Shown in pieces: positions 16,262-23,457 of a stretch of DNA of 64,000 nt. Position numbers and translations under genes: made by a program. The stretch lies in assembly GCF_004345265.1 (NCBI RefSeq), contig NZ_SLUM01000014.1, positions 1-64,000 of the forward strand, written 5' to 3'. This DNA is from Allofournierella massiliensis (GTDB taxonomy: Bacteria; Bacillota; Clostridia; Oscillospirales; Ruminococcaceae). The notes under the pieces are model-generated. The model was not told the origin of the DNA. It worked only from the letters and a program-made list of their open reading frames with translations, and did not search any database. Within the stretch, counting starts at the first letter, position 1, and every line of letters begins with the position of its first letter.

Positions 16262-17137
16262 ATGGCGCGGCGAAAACTGTTTTGTGAATACGGCCCGGTA
16301 TGCTACCGGATCTCTCTGCGCAAGGAGCGGCTTTTGCGCCGTGTGCAGGATCTGACGGGCCGCCAGCGGTTTGCCTCCACCCGGCAGGCCGAGCCTCTGC
16401 CTGCTTTGGTGAAAGGCCACTGCTCGGTGATCCGCCGCCGGCTGGCCGGAGTGGATCCCCGGCTGCAGGAGGGCAAGGCCCGCAACCTGGAGCTGGCCGC
16501 CGCGCAGGTGAACGGGCTGATCATCGCCCCCGGCGAAACCTTCTCCTTCTGGCGCACGGTGGGCAACGCCACCCGCCGCAAGGGCTATCAGGAAGGGCTG
16601 ACCATCTCCGGCGGGCAGCTGGGCCGGGGCATCGGGGGCGGGCTGTGCCAGCTGGCAAACCTGATCCACTGGCTGGTGCTGAACAGCCCCCTCACCGTCA
16701 CCGAGCTGCACCATCATTCCGATGCCCTGTTCCCGGACGAGCGGCGCACCGTGCCCTTCGGCACCGGAACCTCAGTGTTTTACAACAATGTGGATTACCG
16801 CTTCCGCAACGATAGCGATCAGCCGGTGCAGCTGCTGGTCTGGCTGCGGGAGGACGAGCTCTGCGGCGAGCTGCGCTGCCTGCGCCCCTTCCCCTGCCGC
16901 TACCGGCTGGTGGAGGAAAACAGCCACTATGCCCGCCTGGACGACGGCTACTACCGGCTGAGCCAGGTCTACAAGCTCACCATTGACCGGGCCAGCGGCC
17001 GGACACTGCGCCGGGAGCTGATTCTGGACAATCACTCCCGGGTACTGTTCGACCCGGCCCTGATTCCGCCGGAAGAGCTGCGCAGGGAGGACGGCGGCCA
17101 ATGGTGCCCTGACCCGCAAAAGGAGAATGCTGTGTGA
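16262..17137 (+). CDS. VanW family protein
   Basis: 291 residues. The VanW core is clear: LAAAQVNGLIIAPGETFSFW (residues ~78-97), GNATRRKGYQEGLTISGGQL, GRGIGGGLCQLANLIHWLVL and FGTGTSVFYNNVDYRFRN. VanW occurs in vanB-type glycopeptide-resistance clusters and in many Clostridia without resistance genes; its biochemical role is unknown. There is no signal peptide or peptidoglycan-binding domain, so this is the short cytoplasmic form. GGAGGGCG precedes the ATG. Its last bases overlap the GTG of the DltA-like gene, so the two are translationally coupled, suggesting a shared role in envelope chemistry. Confidence 0.9.
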   Translation: MARRKLFCEYGPVCYRISLRKERLLRRVQDLTGRQRFASTRQAEPLPALVKGHCSVIRRRLAGVDPRLQEGKARNLELAAAQVNGLIIAPGETFSFWRTVGNATRRKGYQEGLTISGGQLGRGIGGGLCQLANLIHWLVLNSPLTVTELHHHSDALFPDERRTVPFGTGTSVFYNNVDYRFRNDSDQPVQLLVWLREDELCGELRCLRPFPCRYRLVEENSHYARLDDGYYRLSQVYKLTIDRASGRTLRRELILDNHSRVLFDPALIPPEELRREDGGQWCPDPQKENAV

Positions 17138-18633
17138 ACAATCGGATTTGTTTGAACGATCTTGTGGAACGCTGTGCCCAAAGCCCCCATCTGCCCGCCT
17201 ACGAAAGCGGCGGATGGGGGCTTAGCTACGGCCAGCTGCTCACCCGCGCCCGGGTTCTGGCCGCGGCGCTGGGGCAGCTCTGGCCGGGCGAAGGCCCCAT
17301 CCTGCTTTACGGCCACAAGCAGCCCGCCCTGCCGGTGGGCATGCTGGCCTGCCTGCTGGCGGGCCGGGCATACGTGCCCTGCGACGAGGGCTGGCCCGCC
17401 GCTCGGGTGGAAACCGTGTTCCGCCAGGCGGGGGCCGCCGCTCTGCTGTTTGCCGACGAAGCCCCCGCTCCCTGGCCGGAAGAGCTGCCGACCGCGCCCC
17501 TCTGGCCCATGTGCGAGCCGGGCATTATTGAGCCGTTGGCTGCGCCCCGCCCCTGCAGCCCGGAACAGACCGCCTACATTCTGTTTTCCTCCGGCAGCAC
17601 CGGCCGGCCCAAGGGCATTCCGGTGCCCCGGCGGGCGCTGGCGAACTTTGCCCGCTGGATCACCGCCCGGCCCGCGCTGACCCTCGCCCCCGGCGAGACG
17701 GTGGTGGGGCAGGCAGGCTTTTCCTTCGATCTCTCGCTGACGGATCTGACCCTTGCCTTCTGCGGACAGGGGCGGCTGGTGAGCCTTTCCCGTGAAGAGC
17801 TGGCCGACCCGGCGTTGCTGTTCCGGCAGCTTTCGGCCAGCGGCGCAGCGGTGCTGGTGTGTACCCCCACCTTTCTGGAGCTGTGCCTGTGCGACAAAAA
17901 CTTCTCCCCGGCGCTGATGCCGAAGCTGCGGGCGGTGTTCTGCTGCGGCGAGGTGCTGCCCAGACCGGCGGCGGAGAAATTCCTGTCCCGTTTCCCCGGC
18001 GCAGCCCTGCTGAACGCCTACGGCCCCACCGAGGCCGCCTGCGCGGTGTGTGCGGTGAACGCGGCCGACGCGCTGGCCACCTTTGCCGACGGCCCTCTTC
18101 CGGTGGGTCTTGTGGAGCAGGCTGCGGTGGAAATCGCGGCGCTTGGCCCAAAGGGAGAACTCCTTGCCGAAGGGGAGCCCGGCGAGCTGGCCCTGCGGGG
18201 CGAGAGCGTGTTTTCCGGCTACCTGCCCGGCAGCGGCGACGCCCGGTTTTCCGGCGGCTGGTACCGCACCGGCGACAGCGGCTTTGTGAAGGGCGGCCAT
18301 GTGTGGTGCACCGGTCGGCTGGACGACCAGCTGAAATACTGCGGCTGGCGCATCGAGCCCGGCGAGGTGGAAGCCGCACTACACGCTCTGCCCGGTGTGG
18401 AGCGGGCGGCGGTGCTGCCCCAGCGCTCACCGGACGGCCGGGTGCGCCGGCTCTGCGCCTTTTTGCAGGCAGCCCAAAGCGCCCGCCTGCCAGAAGAGGA
18501 GGTTCGCCGTCTGCTGGCTCAGCGCCTGCCCGCCTACATGCTGCCCGGCCGGCTGTTCTGGCTGGACGAGCTGCCGGTGACCGAAAACGGCAAGTGCGAC
18601 CGGGCGCAGCTGGCCCGGGAATTTCTGCTGTGA
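17134..18633 (+). CDS. dltA: DltA-like amino acid adenylating enzyme (probable D-alanine:carrier ligase)
   Basis: 499 residues, DltA length. Adenylation motifs: FSSGSTGRPKGIPVP (~150-165), GFSFDLSLTDL, FCCGEVLP (269-276, Cys where D-Ala-specific DltA has its active-site cysteine), NAYGPTEAACAV (~294), GWYRTGDSG, GRLDDQLKYCGWRIEPGEVE and ENGKCDRAQLA (C-terminal Lys). It would form aminoacyl-AMP and load the carrier protein encoded 22 bp downstream. GTG start at 17134 overlaps the VanW stop (GTGA), with AAAGGAG upstream. No dltB or dltD is in the cassette or elsewhere in the window, so the final acceptor is not the obvious teichoic acid route. Assignment as D-Ala-specific is inference from the cysteine and GEVLP context. 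Confidence 0.85.
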   Translation: MNNRICLNDLVERCAQSPHLPAYESGGWGLSYGQLLTRARVLAAALGQLWPGEGPILLYGHKQPALPVGMLACLLAGRAYVPCDEGWPAARVETVFRQAGAAALLFADEAPAPWPEELPTAPLWPMCEPGIIEPLAAPRPCSPEQTAYILFSSGSTGRPKGIPVPRRALANFARWITARPALTLAPGETVVGQAGFSFDLSLTDLTLAFCGQGRLVSLSREELADPALLFRQLSASGAAVLVCTPTFLELCLCDKNFSPALMPKLRAVFCCGEVLPRPAAEKFLSRFPGAALLNAYGPTEAACAVCAVNAADALATFADGPLPVGLVEQAAVEIAALGPKGELLAEGEPGELALRGESVFSGYLPGSGDARFSGGWYRTGDSGFVKGGHVWCTGRLDDQLKYCGWRIEPGEVEAALHALPGVERAAVLPQRSPDGRVRRLCAFLQAAQSARLPEEEVRRLLAQRLPAYMLPGRLFWLDELPVTENGKCDRAQLAREFLL

Positions 18634-18655
18634 TCGCCGAAAGGAGACATTTTCA

Positions 18656-18889
18656 ATGCAACTGACCGACGACATGATCCTGAGCCTGATCGCCAACGCC
18701 TGCGGCACGCCCCGGGCGCTGGAGGAGGGTATGGATCTGATCGAAAGCGGGCTGATGGATTCTCTTGCCCGCATCACCCTGTTCGAGGGGCTGGAGGATC
18801 TGGGTGTGGAGCTCTCCCCCACACAGCTTGCCCCCGATGCACTGCGCAGCGCCCCCGCCATTCTGGCTGCGGTGCACGCGGCGCTGTAG
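18656..18889 (+). CDS. dltC: DltC-like acyl/aminoacyl carrier protein
   Basis: 77 residues, a four-helix carrier protein. The phosphopantetheine site is Ser36 in LIESGLMDSLARITLFEG, where the MDS-L pattern and the following acidic helix match DltC (LDSFxxVELL) more than fatty-acid ACP (DSLDxVELVM). It should carry the amino acid activated by the preceding enzyme as a thioester. AAAGGAGA precedes the ATG, 22 bp after the ligase stop. Next is GtrA, a membrane protein, in the place where DltB would be expected. Confidence 0.85.
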   Translation: MQLTDDMILSLIANACGTPRALEEGMDLIESGLMDSLARITLFEGLEDLGVELSPTQLAPDALRSAPAILAAVHAAL

Positions 18890-18923
18890 CCCCACTGTTT
18901 TTGTCTGAATGGAGTAAGGTTTC

Positions 18924-19349
18924 ATGTGTTCTTCCAATTCTGAGTCCCCGGCCGCAAAACGCGGCTGGCGAACCTTTGTGCCCTTTGCTGCCTCCTCGCT
19001 GGTTTCCTCCGGGGTGGATCTGGGGGCGTTCTGGCTGCTGTGCTGCGCATTGCGGCCCTATCTGCCGGAGGCAGTCTACATCACCGCCGCCACCATTGTG
19101 GCGCGGGTGCTTTCCAGCCTGATGAACTATCTGATCAACTATTTCTTCGTCTTTCAGAGCCGTGCGGCGCACCAGCGCAGCGCTACGCTCTATACCATTC
19201 TCACCATTCTGAAAACGCTGGCCAGCGCATTTTTCGTCTCGCTGCTGGTGGGCCTTGTTCCCGGTCTTCCCGAGCTGGGCGCCAAGATTCCGGTGGACGT
19301 GGCTCTCTTCGTGATCAATTATCTTGTGCAGAACGCCTTTGTCTACTGA
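18924..19349 (+). CDS. GtrA-like family membrane protein
   Basis: 141 residues with four membrane helices; RTFVPFAASSLVSSGVDLGA and ARVLSSLMNYLINYFFVFQS are the GtrA signature (F-x-x-x-G-x-x-x-x-x-x-D, then S-x-x-x-N-[YF]-x-x-N-x-x-F-x-F). GtrA proteins are thought to flip or deliver polyprenyl-phosphate-linked sugars across the membrane. It is 34 bp after the carrier protein gene on the same strand and ends the cassette before a strong terminator. In context it may move a lipid-linked acceptor or intermediate; this is inference. GGAGTAAGG lies before the ATG. Confidence 0.85.
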   Translation: MCSSNSESPAAKRGWRTFVPFAASSLVSSGVDLGAFWLLCCALRPYLPEAVYITAATIVARVLSSLMNYLINYFFVFQSRAAHQRSATLYTILTILKTLASAFFVSLLVGLVPGLPELGAKIPVDVALFVINYLVQNAFVY

Positions 19350-19354
19350 TATTC

Positions 19355-19403
19355 AAAAAAGCCCCGCAGAGCATGCGTCATTACGCAGCTCTGCGGGGCT
19401 TTT
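19355..19403. terminator. bidirectional terminator between gtrA and the sigma operon
   Basis: AAAAAAGCCCCGCAGAGC...GCTCTGCGGGGCTTTT with an inner TGCGT/ACGCA pairing: a ~17-bp stem with A and T runs on both sides. It serves both convergent operons. Confidence 0.9.
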
Positions 19404-19419
19404 GCGTATTGAATTTTTC

Positions 19420-20382
19420 TCAGCCGTTCTCCATGGCGGTCACTTCCGCGCTGGTCTCACCGGCTTGTTCCATGGTGATCTCTGTGGAATCAGCTTCCGG
19501 CTGAGGCTCCTGCCGGTCGGTATTCTCCTGTTCGGCCAGATGCTCCGTCAGCTCATCCTCATCCCACCAGGTGTAACTGTCGTCCTCCCAGTAGCGCACC
19601 ATGTGGGTCACCTGAACCGCCAGCTCCTGAGCACTGGCGTTCATCTGGAACGGGCCGCCGATCTGCAGCTCCCACTGATCGTCGCCATTCTCCGAATGGA
19701 AGTCCACCTGATCCACGCCCAGCTCCCGCAGGGCGGGCAGCATCTGCGCGCAGGCCTCGGCAAAGGCATTTTCATCCGCGTATGCACCGGCCAGGGTCAG
19801 ATTCACCCGCACCAGATCCTCGGTTTTCAGATCCGCCAGCGTCATTTCCCTGTCGAACTCCATCCGGTTCAGGTCCACATAGCTGTAACCATCCAGCACG
19901 ATTCCGTCAGGCAGCTTCTCATTCAGATGCTCCTCCAGCTCCTGCTCCAGCCGCCGCTCAGTGTACTCCCGATCCGGCCCGTAATAGCGCAGCAGAATGG
20001 GCAGGGTGGCCGCGCCCATGCTGGCGCAGATGAGCACAAAGCAGACAAACATGCTCAGCAGATCGTATTTCAGCTGGGCGTCACCCTTACGGGCATTGGC
20101 CCACAGTACCTCTACACCCAGAGCCACCAGCACCAGCGGAGCCAGCTTTGCCACGGTGAACAGCGGGAAATCCGGCAGAATCATGCTTGCGGCAATGCAG
20201 CCGCCGGTAAGGATCAGCGCAATGCCCAGCGTGAAAAAGCCCACCCGGCGCACCTTCGGCCGCTCCTGGCGCATCTTCTGCGCCCGCCGGGGCTGCGGCG
20301 CGCCCTGCGGCCGGTCTGCCTGCATTTCCGGCTGTGCGGTTTCTTCCATGGGGTTCATCGGTTCAAAATCGGTATTGTTCAT
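19420..20382 (-). CDS. membrane protein of unknown function, last gene of the ECF sigma operon
   Basis: 320 residues. A Pro/Gln/Arg-rich cytoplasmic N-terminus (residues 1-45) is followed by three hydrophobic helices (~50-70, 78-95, 107-130), then an acidic soluble domain of ~190 residues (YYGPDREYTERRLEQELEEH...) ending in a Glu-rich tail. I do not recognise a family. ATG at 20382 has GGGAGG 9 bases before it; an ATG at 20400 overlaps the previous stop but has a poorer site. It is the distal gene of sigma - anti-sigma - 189-residue protein - this protein, so it may be part of the stress-sensing or output machinery. Confidence 0.65.
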   Translation of the reverse strand: MNNTDFEPMNPMEETAQPEMQADRPQGAPQPRRAQKMRQERPKVRRVGFFTLGIALILTGGCIAASMILPDFPLFTVAKLAPLVLVALGVEVLWANARKGDAQLKYDLLSMFVCFVLICASMGAATLPILLRYYGPDREYTERRLEQELEEHLNEKLPDGIVLDGYSYVDLNRMEFDREMTLADLKTEDLVRVNLTLAGAYADENAFAEACAQMLPALRELGVDQVDFHSENGDDQWELQIGGPFQMNASAQELAVQVTHMVRYWEDDSYTWWDEDELTEHLAEQENTDRQEPQPEADSTEITMEQAGETSAEVTAMENG

Positions 20383-20396
20383 TGCCTGTTCCTCCC

Positions 20397-20966
20397 TCAT
20401 TCACCCTTGTATTCGGTGAAATCGTCCTCCAGATCCTGCGGCAGCTCGCCGCCCTTTTTCGGGCCGGAGCCCCGGATCAGCCGCACGCCCGCGTACACGA
20501 AGATCACCGACACCGCCAGCGTGGGCAGATTGTTGATAAGAGAACGCACCGCGTTCACCACCGGGTTGTCGTAACCGAAGATGTCGGCCAGATCCCACAC
20601 CCAGGGATAGATGAAGTTGGAGTAAAGGCCCCAGACGCCCAGCAGCACCAGGCCCCAGCCCACCAGATTGTGGCGCTGCATGGCCAGCCGGGCAAGGCCT
20701 TTCAGTTCGTCCAGATTGAACTGGTACTCGTCCGGCGGGCAGATGCCCATCTTCAGCTGGCTGCGCAGGTTCAGCGAATCGAAGAAGCTGTACATATACA
20801 CCACGGCGGCGAACACCGCGATGGGGCCGAACAGCCCCGCTCCCAAAGCGATGAGCAGCACAAAGGCGGTCACCTGAGAAAGGCCCCGTTTCATGTATCC
20901 CTGATACATCTGACCCGCGCCCGGGATAAAGGAAAAGCAGAAGGTCAAAAATCCATTTTTGATCAT
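20397..20966 (-). CDS. multi-pass membrane protein of unknown function in the ECF sigma operon
   Basis: 189 residues with about five hydrophobic segments. The start FLTFCFSFIPGAGQMYQGYM-KRGLSQ resembles the TM2-type opening (G-x-G-x-x-Y-x-G) found in small membrane proteins, then VYMYSFFDSLNLRSQL and a central NFIYPWVWDLADIF. It is not a recognised enzyme. ATG at 20966 has GGGAG upstream; the open frame starts 18 bp earlier. It lies between the anti-sigma gene (31 bp) and the 320-residue gene, all in one direction, suggesting the operon encodes a membrane complex. Confidence 0.65.
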   Translation of the reverse strand: MIKNGFLTFCFSFIPGAGQMYQGYMKRGLSQVTAFVLLIALGAGLFGPIAVFAAVVYMYSFFDSLNLRSQLKMGICPPDEYQFNLDELKGLARLAMQRHNLVGWGLVLLGVWGLYSNFIYPWVWDLADIFGYDNPVVNAVRSLINNLPTLAVSVIFVYAGVRLIRGSGPKKGGELPQDLEDDFTEYKGE

Positions 20967-20997
20967 ATTGTCGCACGCTCCCATTCAGTCGTTTTGA

Positions 20998-21579
20998 TCA
21001 GTTGTCCTGCCGGTTGATCAGCTGGCTCAGCCACTGGCCCAGCCCGCCGTTCTCTGTATCGTCCGGCTCATCCGGCCCGGCTTCTTCCGGATCATCCAGC
21101 TGGTGCACGTTTGCCGGCCGGTGCTCCGGGCCAAGGCCGTTGTCCGGCCGGGCCGGTTCGCCCCCGTCGGCCACACCGATGCGCTCCAGCAGCTGGCCCA
21201 GCGGGCCAGGCTCCTGCGCCTGTGCGGTCTGCTCCAGCGCGGGCGGCTGGATGGCCAGCGCCTCCATGGCTCCGCCAAACACACCGCTGTACCACAGGCC
21301 CGCAGTGATCACCACCGCGGCGGCCGCCGCTGCATACCGGTTCCAGGCGCTCTTCACGGCCCGACGGCGCAGCCTGCGCATCACCGGCAGAGTTACGTCC
21401 TGCTCCGGCTCCTCCAGCACATCCCCGGTAAGCAGAGCAGTATATCGCGTCAGGCACTCGTCGCAGAAGCTCAGATGCTCCGCGGCTTCCAGCCGCTGCA
21501 ATTCATCCAGCGTACCGTCGATGAGGGCCTGCAGTCCCTCGTCGCTCAGATGGCCGTTTTGTAAAAACAGTTCCGTCAT
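20998..21579 (-). CDS. anti-sigma factor with zinc-finger (zf-HC2) domain
   Basis: 193 residues. The N-terminal anti-sigma domain has the metal motif H-x3-C-x2-C (HLSFCDEC, residues ~35-42) after the helix LQALIDGTLDELQRLEAAE. One membrane helix follows (~82-100, YAAAAAAVVITAGLWYSGVF), then a Pro/Glu/Asp-rich extracytoplasmic stretch. It should hold the cognate sigma factor at the membrane until an envelope signal arrives. Its ATG overlaps the sigma stop by 4 bp (21576-21579), a classic coupled pair. Confidence 0.88.
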   Translation of the reverse strand: MTELFLQNGHLSDEGLQALIDGTLDELQRLEAAEHLSFCDECLTRYTALLTGDVLEEPEQDVTLPVMRRLRRRAVKSAWNRYAAAAAAVVITAGLWYSGVFGGAMEALAIQPPALEQTAQAQEPGPLGQLLERIGVADGGEPARPDNGLGPEHRPANVHQLDDPEEAGPDEPDDTENGGLGQWLSQLINRQDN

Positions 21580-22097
21580 TGCGCCTGTCTCCTTTCTGTG
21601 ATCTGCTGCTGCAGCAGGCGTTTTGCCCGATACAGCTGGGTATGTACCGTTTTGGGCGGGCGGCGCAGAGCGCGGGCGATCTCTTCCACGCTGCGCTCCT
21701 GCAGAAAATACATCACCGACACCTGGTAATAGGGCTCCCGCAGGTCCTTTACCATCTGGCGGATTGCCTGGGCTTCCGTCTCGCTCACCGTCAGATCCTC
21801 CGGCCCCGGGGGTGCCGCGCCCACCGCCGCCGTTTCCGGCATGGACTCGTCTCCGGGGGTCATCACCCGCCGGTTCCAGGCGCTCTTCAAATGGTCGCGG
21901 GCTTTGTTGGTCGCGATGCGGGCCAGCCAGGGCTTGTAATGTTCGGGCGGGCAGTCATCCATGTGAGAAAAGGCTGCAACAAATGTATCCTGGGTCAGGT
22001 CCTCCGCCAGCTGATGATCCCGTACCAGCTGGTAGCACACGGTATAGACCAGCTTTTGATACTGCTCCACCAGTGCGCTGAACTGTGCATTGGTCAC
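21576..22097 (-). CDS. ECF-family RNA polymerase sigma factor
   Basis: 173 residues. Region 2: VYTVCYQLVRDHQLAEDLTQ-DTFVAAF (residues ~18-44) with the -10-binding helix following (YKPWLARIATNKARDHLKS). Region 4: SVEEIARALRRPPKTVHTQLY-RAKRLL, a standard helix-turn-helix for the -35 element. The linker is long and acidic (GDESMPETAAVG...). It heads a four-gene minus-strand operon with its anti-sigma factor. A candidate autoregulatory promoter AACC-N12-CGTTGTA lies upstream (22143-22166). Confidence 0.93.
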   Translation of the reverse strand: MTNAQFSALVEQYQKLVYTVCYQLVRDHQLAEDLTQDTFVAAFSHMDDCPPEHYKPWLARIATNKARDHLKSAWNRRVMTPGDESMPETAAVGAAPPGPEDLTVSETEAQAIRQMVKDLREPYYQVSVMYFLQERSVEEIARALRRPPKTVHTQLYRAKRLLQQQITERRQAQ

Positions 22098-22142
22098 TCG
22101 GCTGAACGCCCCCTTCCCTTACTTGTTTGCCCCTTCGCCCAA

Positions 22143-22166
22143 TACAACGAACCTGGAAGGAGGTTT
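22143..22166 (-). promoter_or_regulatory. candidate ECF-type autoregulatory promoter
   Basis: Minus strand AAACCT (22166-22161) followed after 11 bases by CGTTGTA (22149-22143). AACC plus CGT-like elements are typical of ECF-dependent promoters, though the spacer here is shorter than the usual 15-17. Position, ~45 bp upstream of the sigma gene, fits autoregulation. Confidence 0.35.
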
Positions 22167-22210
22167 TCTTCACAAATTGAAAGATTTTTTTGCCTTGGGC
22201 AACCCCGCAC

Positions 22211-22249
22211 AAAAAAACGAGCAGGCGGCGCGCCGCTTGCTCGTTTTTT
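22211..22249 (-). terminator. terminator of popT
   Basis: AAAAAACGAGCA-GGCGGCGCGCCGC-TTGCTCGTTTTTT: near-perfect self-complementary stem with T runs on either strand. Confidence 0.85.
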
Positions 22250-22260
22250 CAAAGGATGAA

Positions 22261-23148
22261 TCAGGCCTCTTCCTTGCTGCCCATCAGCCAGGTGACCCAG
22301 GCGCCCAGGGCCGCCAGCACCAGGCCAACCACCAGCTCCACCACCGAGAAGCCGCTCAGAGCGTCGGCAGAATAGAGGATGGCAAAGGGAGAGGAGACGA
22401 TCAGGCCGATGATGGCCGCGAAAGTCTGGCTGGGGAATCGCTGGAACAGATACTCAATCACCTTGGCGATCAGGAAGATGCCCAGCACAACACCCACACC
22501 GAAGGGGGCCAGCAGCAGGCAGTTGTTGATCACGCCGCCGATGTCCATGTCCTTGAGCATGGTTACGGTGCCGGTAACCAGCGCCAGAATGGTGCTGTAA
22601 TAGCCCAGCACCATCAGCACCATGCTGCCGGACACACCGGGAATTACCATGGTGGCGCTGGCGATCAGGCCCAGCAGGAACAGCACCACAATGGTGCCGG
22701 GGTTCAGGGTCAGGGTCTTGACCGCACCCTCGGAGCCCTGCAGCAGAGGCAAGCCCACGCCGATGGCCAGCAGCACCAGGAAGCTGATCACTTCGCCCGC
22801 ACCGATGCGGCCGCCGGGCTTTTTGGCCACGTTGCGGGTCAGGTTCACCCACAGGATGGGCAGGCCGCCCAGAATCAGGCCCACAAAGGTCAGGCAGGTG
22901 GCCAGCACATGGGCCTCCAGCAGGTACTCCAGCAAAAAGCCGAAGCCTACAATGCCGATGCCCATGCCGATGCCCAGAGGGATCAGCAGCTTCATGCTCT
23001 CCTTAAAATGCTTGAACAGGCCGGTCACCGCGCTGATCAGCTTGTCGTAGATGCCCATGGACACCGCCATGGTGCCGCCGGACACGCCGGGAATGATGTT
23101 TGCGATACCGATCACGATACCGCGCAGGATATCCAGTAAAGCTTTCAT
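22261..23148 (-). CDS. popT: DUF368 undecaprenyl-phosphate translocase (PopT family)
   Basis: 295 residues, eight or so membrane helices. The opening LLDILRGIVIGIANIIPGVSGGTMAVSMGIYD is the DUF368 signature (residues ~4-35), repeated in the second half as LIASATMVIPGVSGSMVLMVLG, the inverted-repeat GVSG motifs. The family has been shown to return undecaprenyl phosphate from the outer to the inner leaflet for peptidoglycan and other polymer synthesis. AAAGGAAACGCGG precedes the ATG. It has its own promoter (23230-23258) and terminator, and sits directly upstream of the sigma operon. Confidence 0.93.
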   Translation of the reverse strand: MKALLDILRGIVIGIANIIPGVSGGTMAVSMGIYDKLISAVTGLFKHFKESMKLLIPLGIGMGIGIVGFGFLLEYLLEAHVLATCLTFVGLILGGLPILWVNLTRNVAKKPGGRIGAGEVISFLVLLAIGVGLPLLQGSEGAVKTLTLNPGTIVVLFLLGLIASATMVIPGVSGSMVLMVLGYYSTILALVTGTVTMLKDMDIGGVINNCLLLAPFGVGVVLGIFLIAKVIEYLFQRFPSQTFAAIIGLIVSSPFAILYSADALSGFSVVELVVGLVLAALGAWVTWLMGSKEEA

Positions 23149-23457
23149 AATAAACCGCGTTTCCTTTCTTTTGGATCAGAGGTTTCTCTCGTTCTCATTC
23201 AGACCCCTTGCTTTGGGCCTGACCTTTTTACTATACCGTATCCCGCTGCTGCATGCAACCCAAAAACAGCGTTTTCCCTTCTCCTTCCCACCGTTTTGTG
23301 GGCAAATGCCCGCAATTTTGTCCAGAAAGAAAATTAACTTGCATTTAACATTTATTTGCAGGAAAAACTTACATTTTCTCTGGTACACTGATGATGCACC
23401 CGAAATGCCGGGTGCGGACTGCTTTGAGAACGAGAAGAAAACGGGAGGAATCCATTC
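23149..23457. other. divergent intergenic region popT / ECF transporter
   Basis: Contains the leftward popT promoter (below). For the rightward operon I find a TACACT (23384-23389) without a proper -35, and a small perfect hairpin GCACCCG-AAATGC-CGGGTGC (23396-23415) in the likely leader. The hairpin has no T run and does not match a riboswitch I know. GGGAGG lies before the S-component ATG. Confidence 0.5.
23230..23258 (-). promoter_or_regulatory. popT promoter
   Basis: Minus strand TTGCAT (23258-23253), 17 bases, TATAGT (23235-23230). Confidence 0.7.

Noticed and set aside
16262-17137. VanW as evidence of vancomycin resistance.
   Set aside because: No vanR/S/H/X/Y genes are present and the Ddl of this window has the EDKY loop of D-Ala-D-Ala enzymes; VanW is common in sensitive Clostridia.
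23396-23415. Hairpin in the ECF transporter leader as a riboswitch.
   Set aside because: Only a 7-bp stem; no second pairing, no expression platform and no match to a known class.
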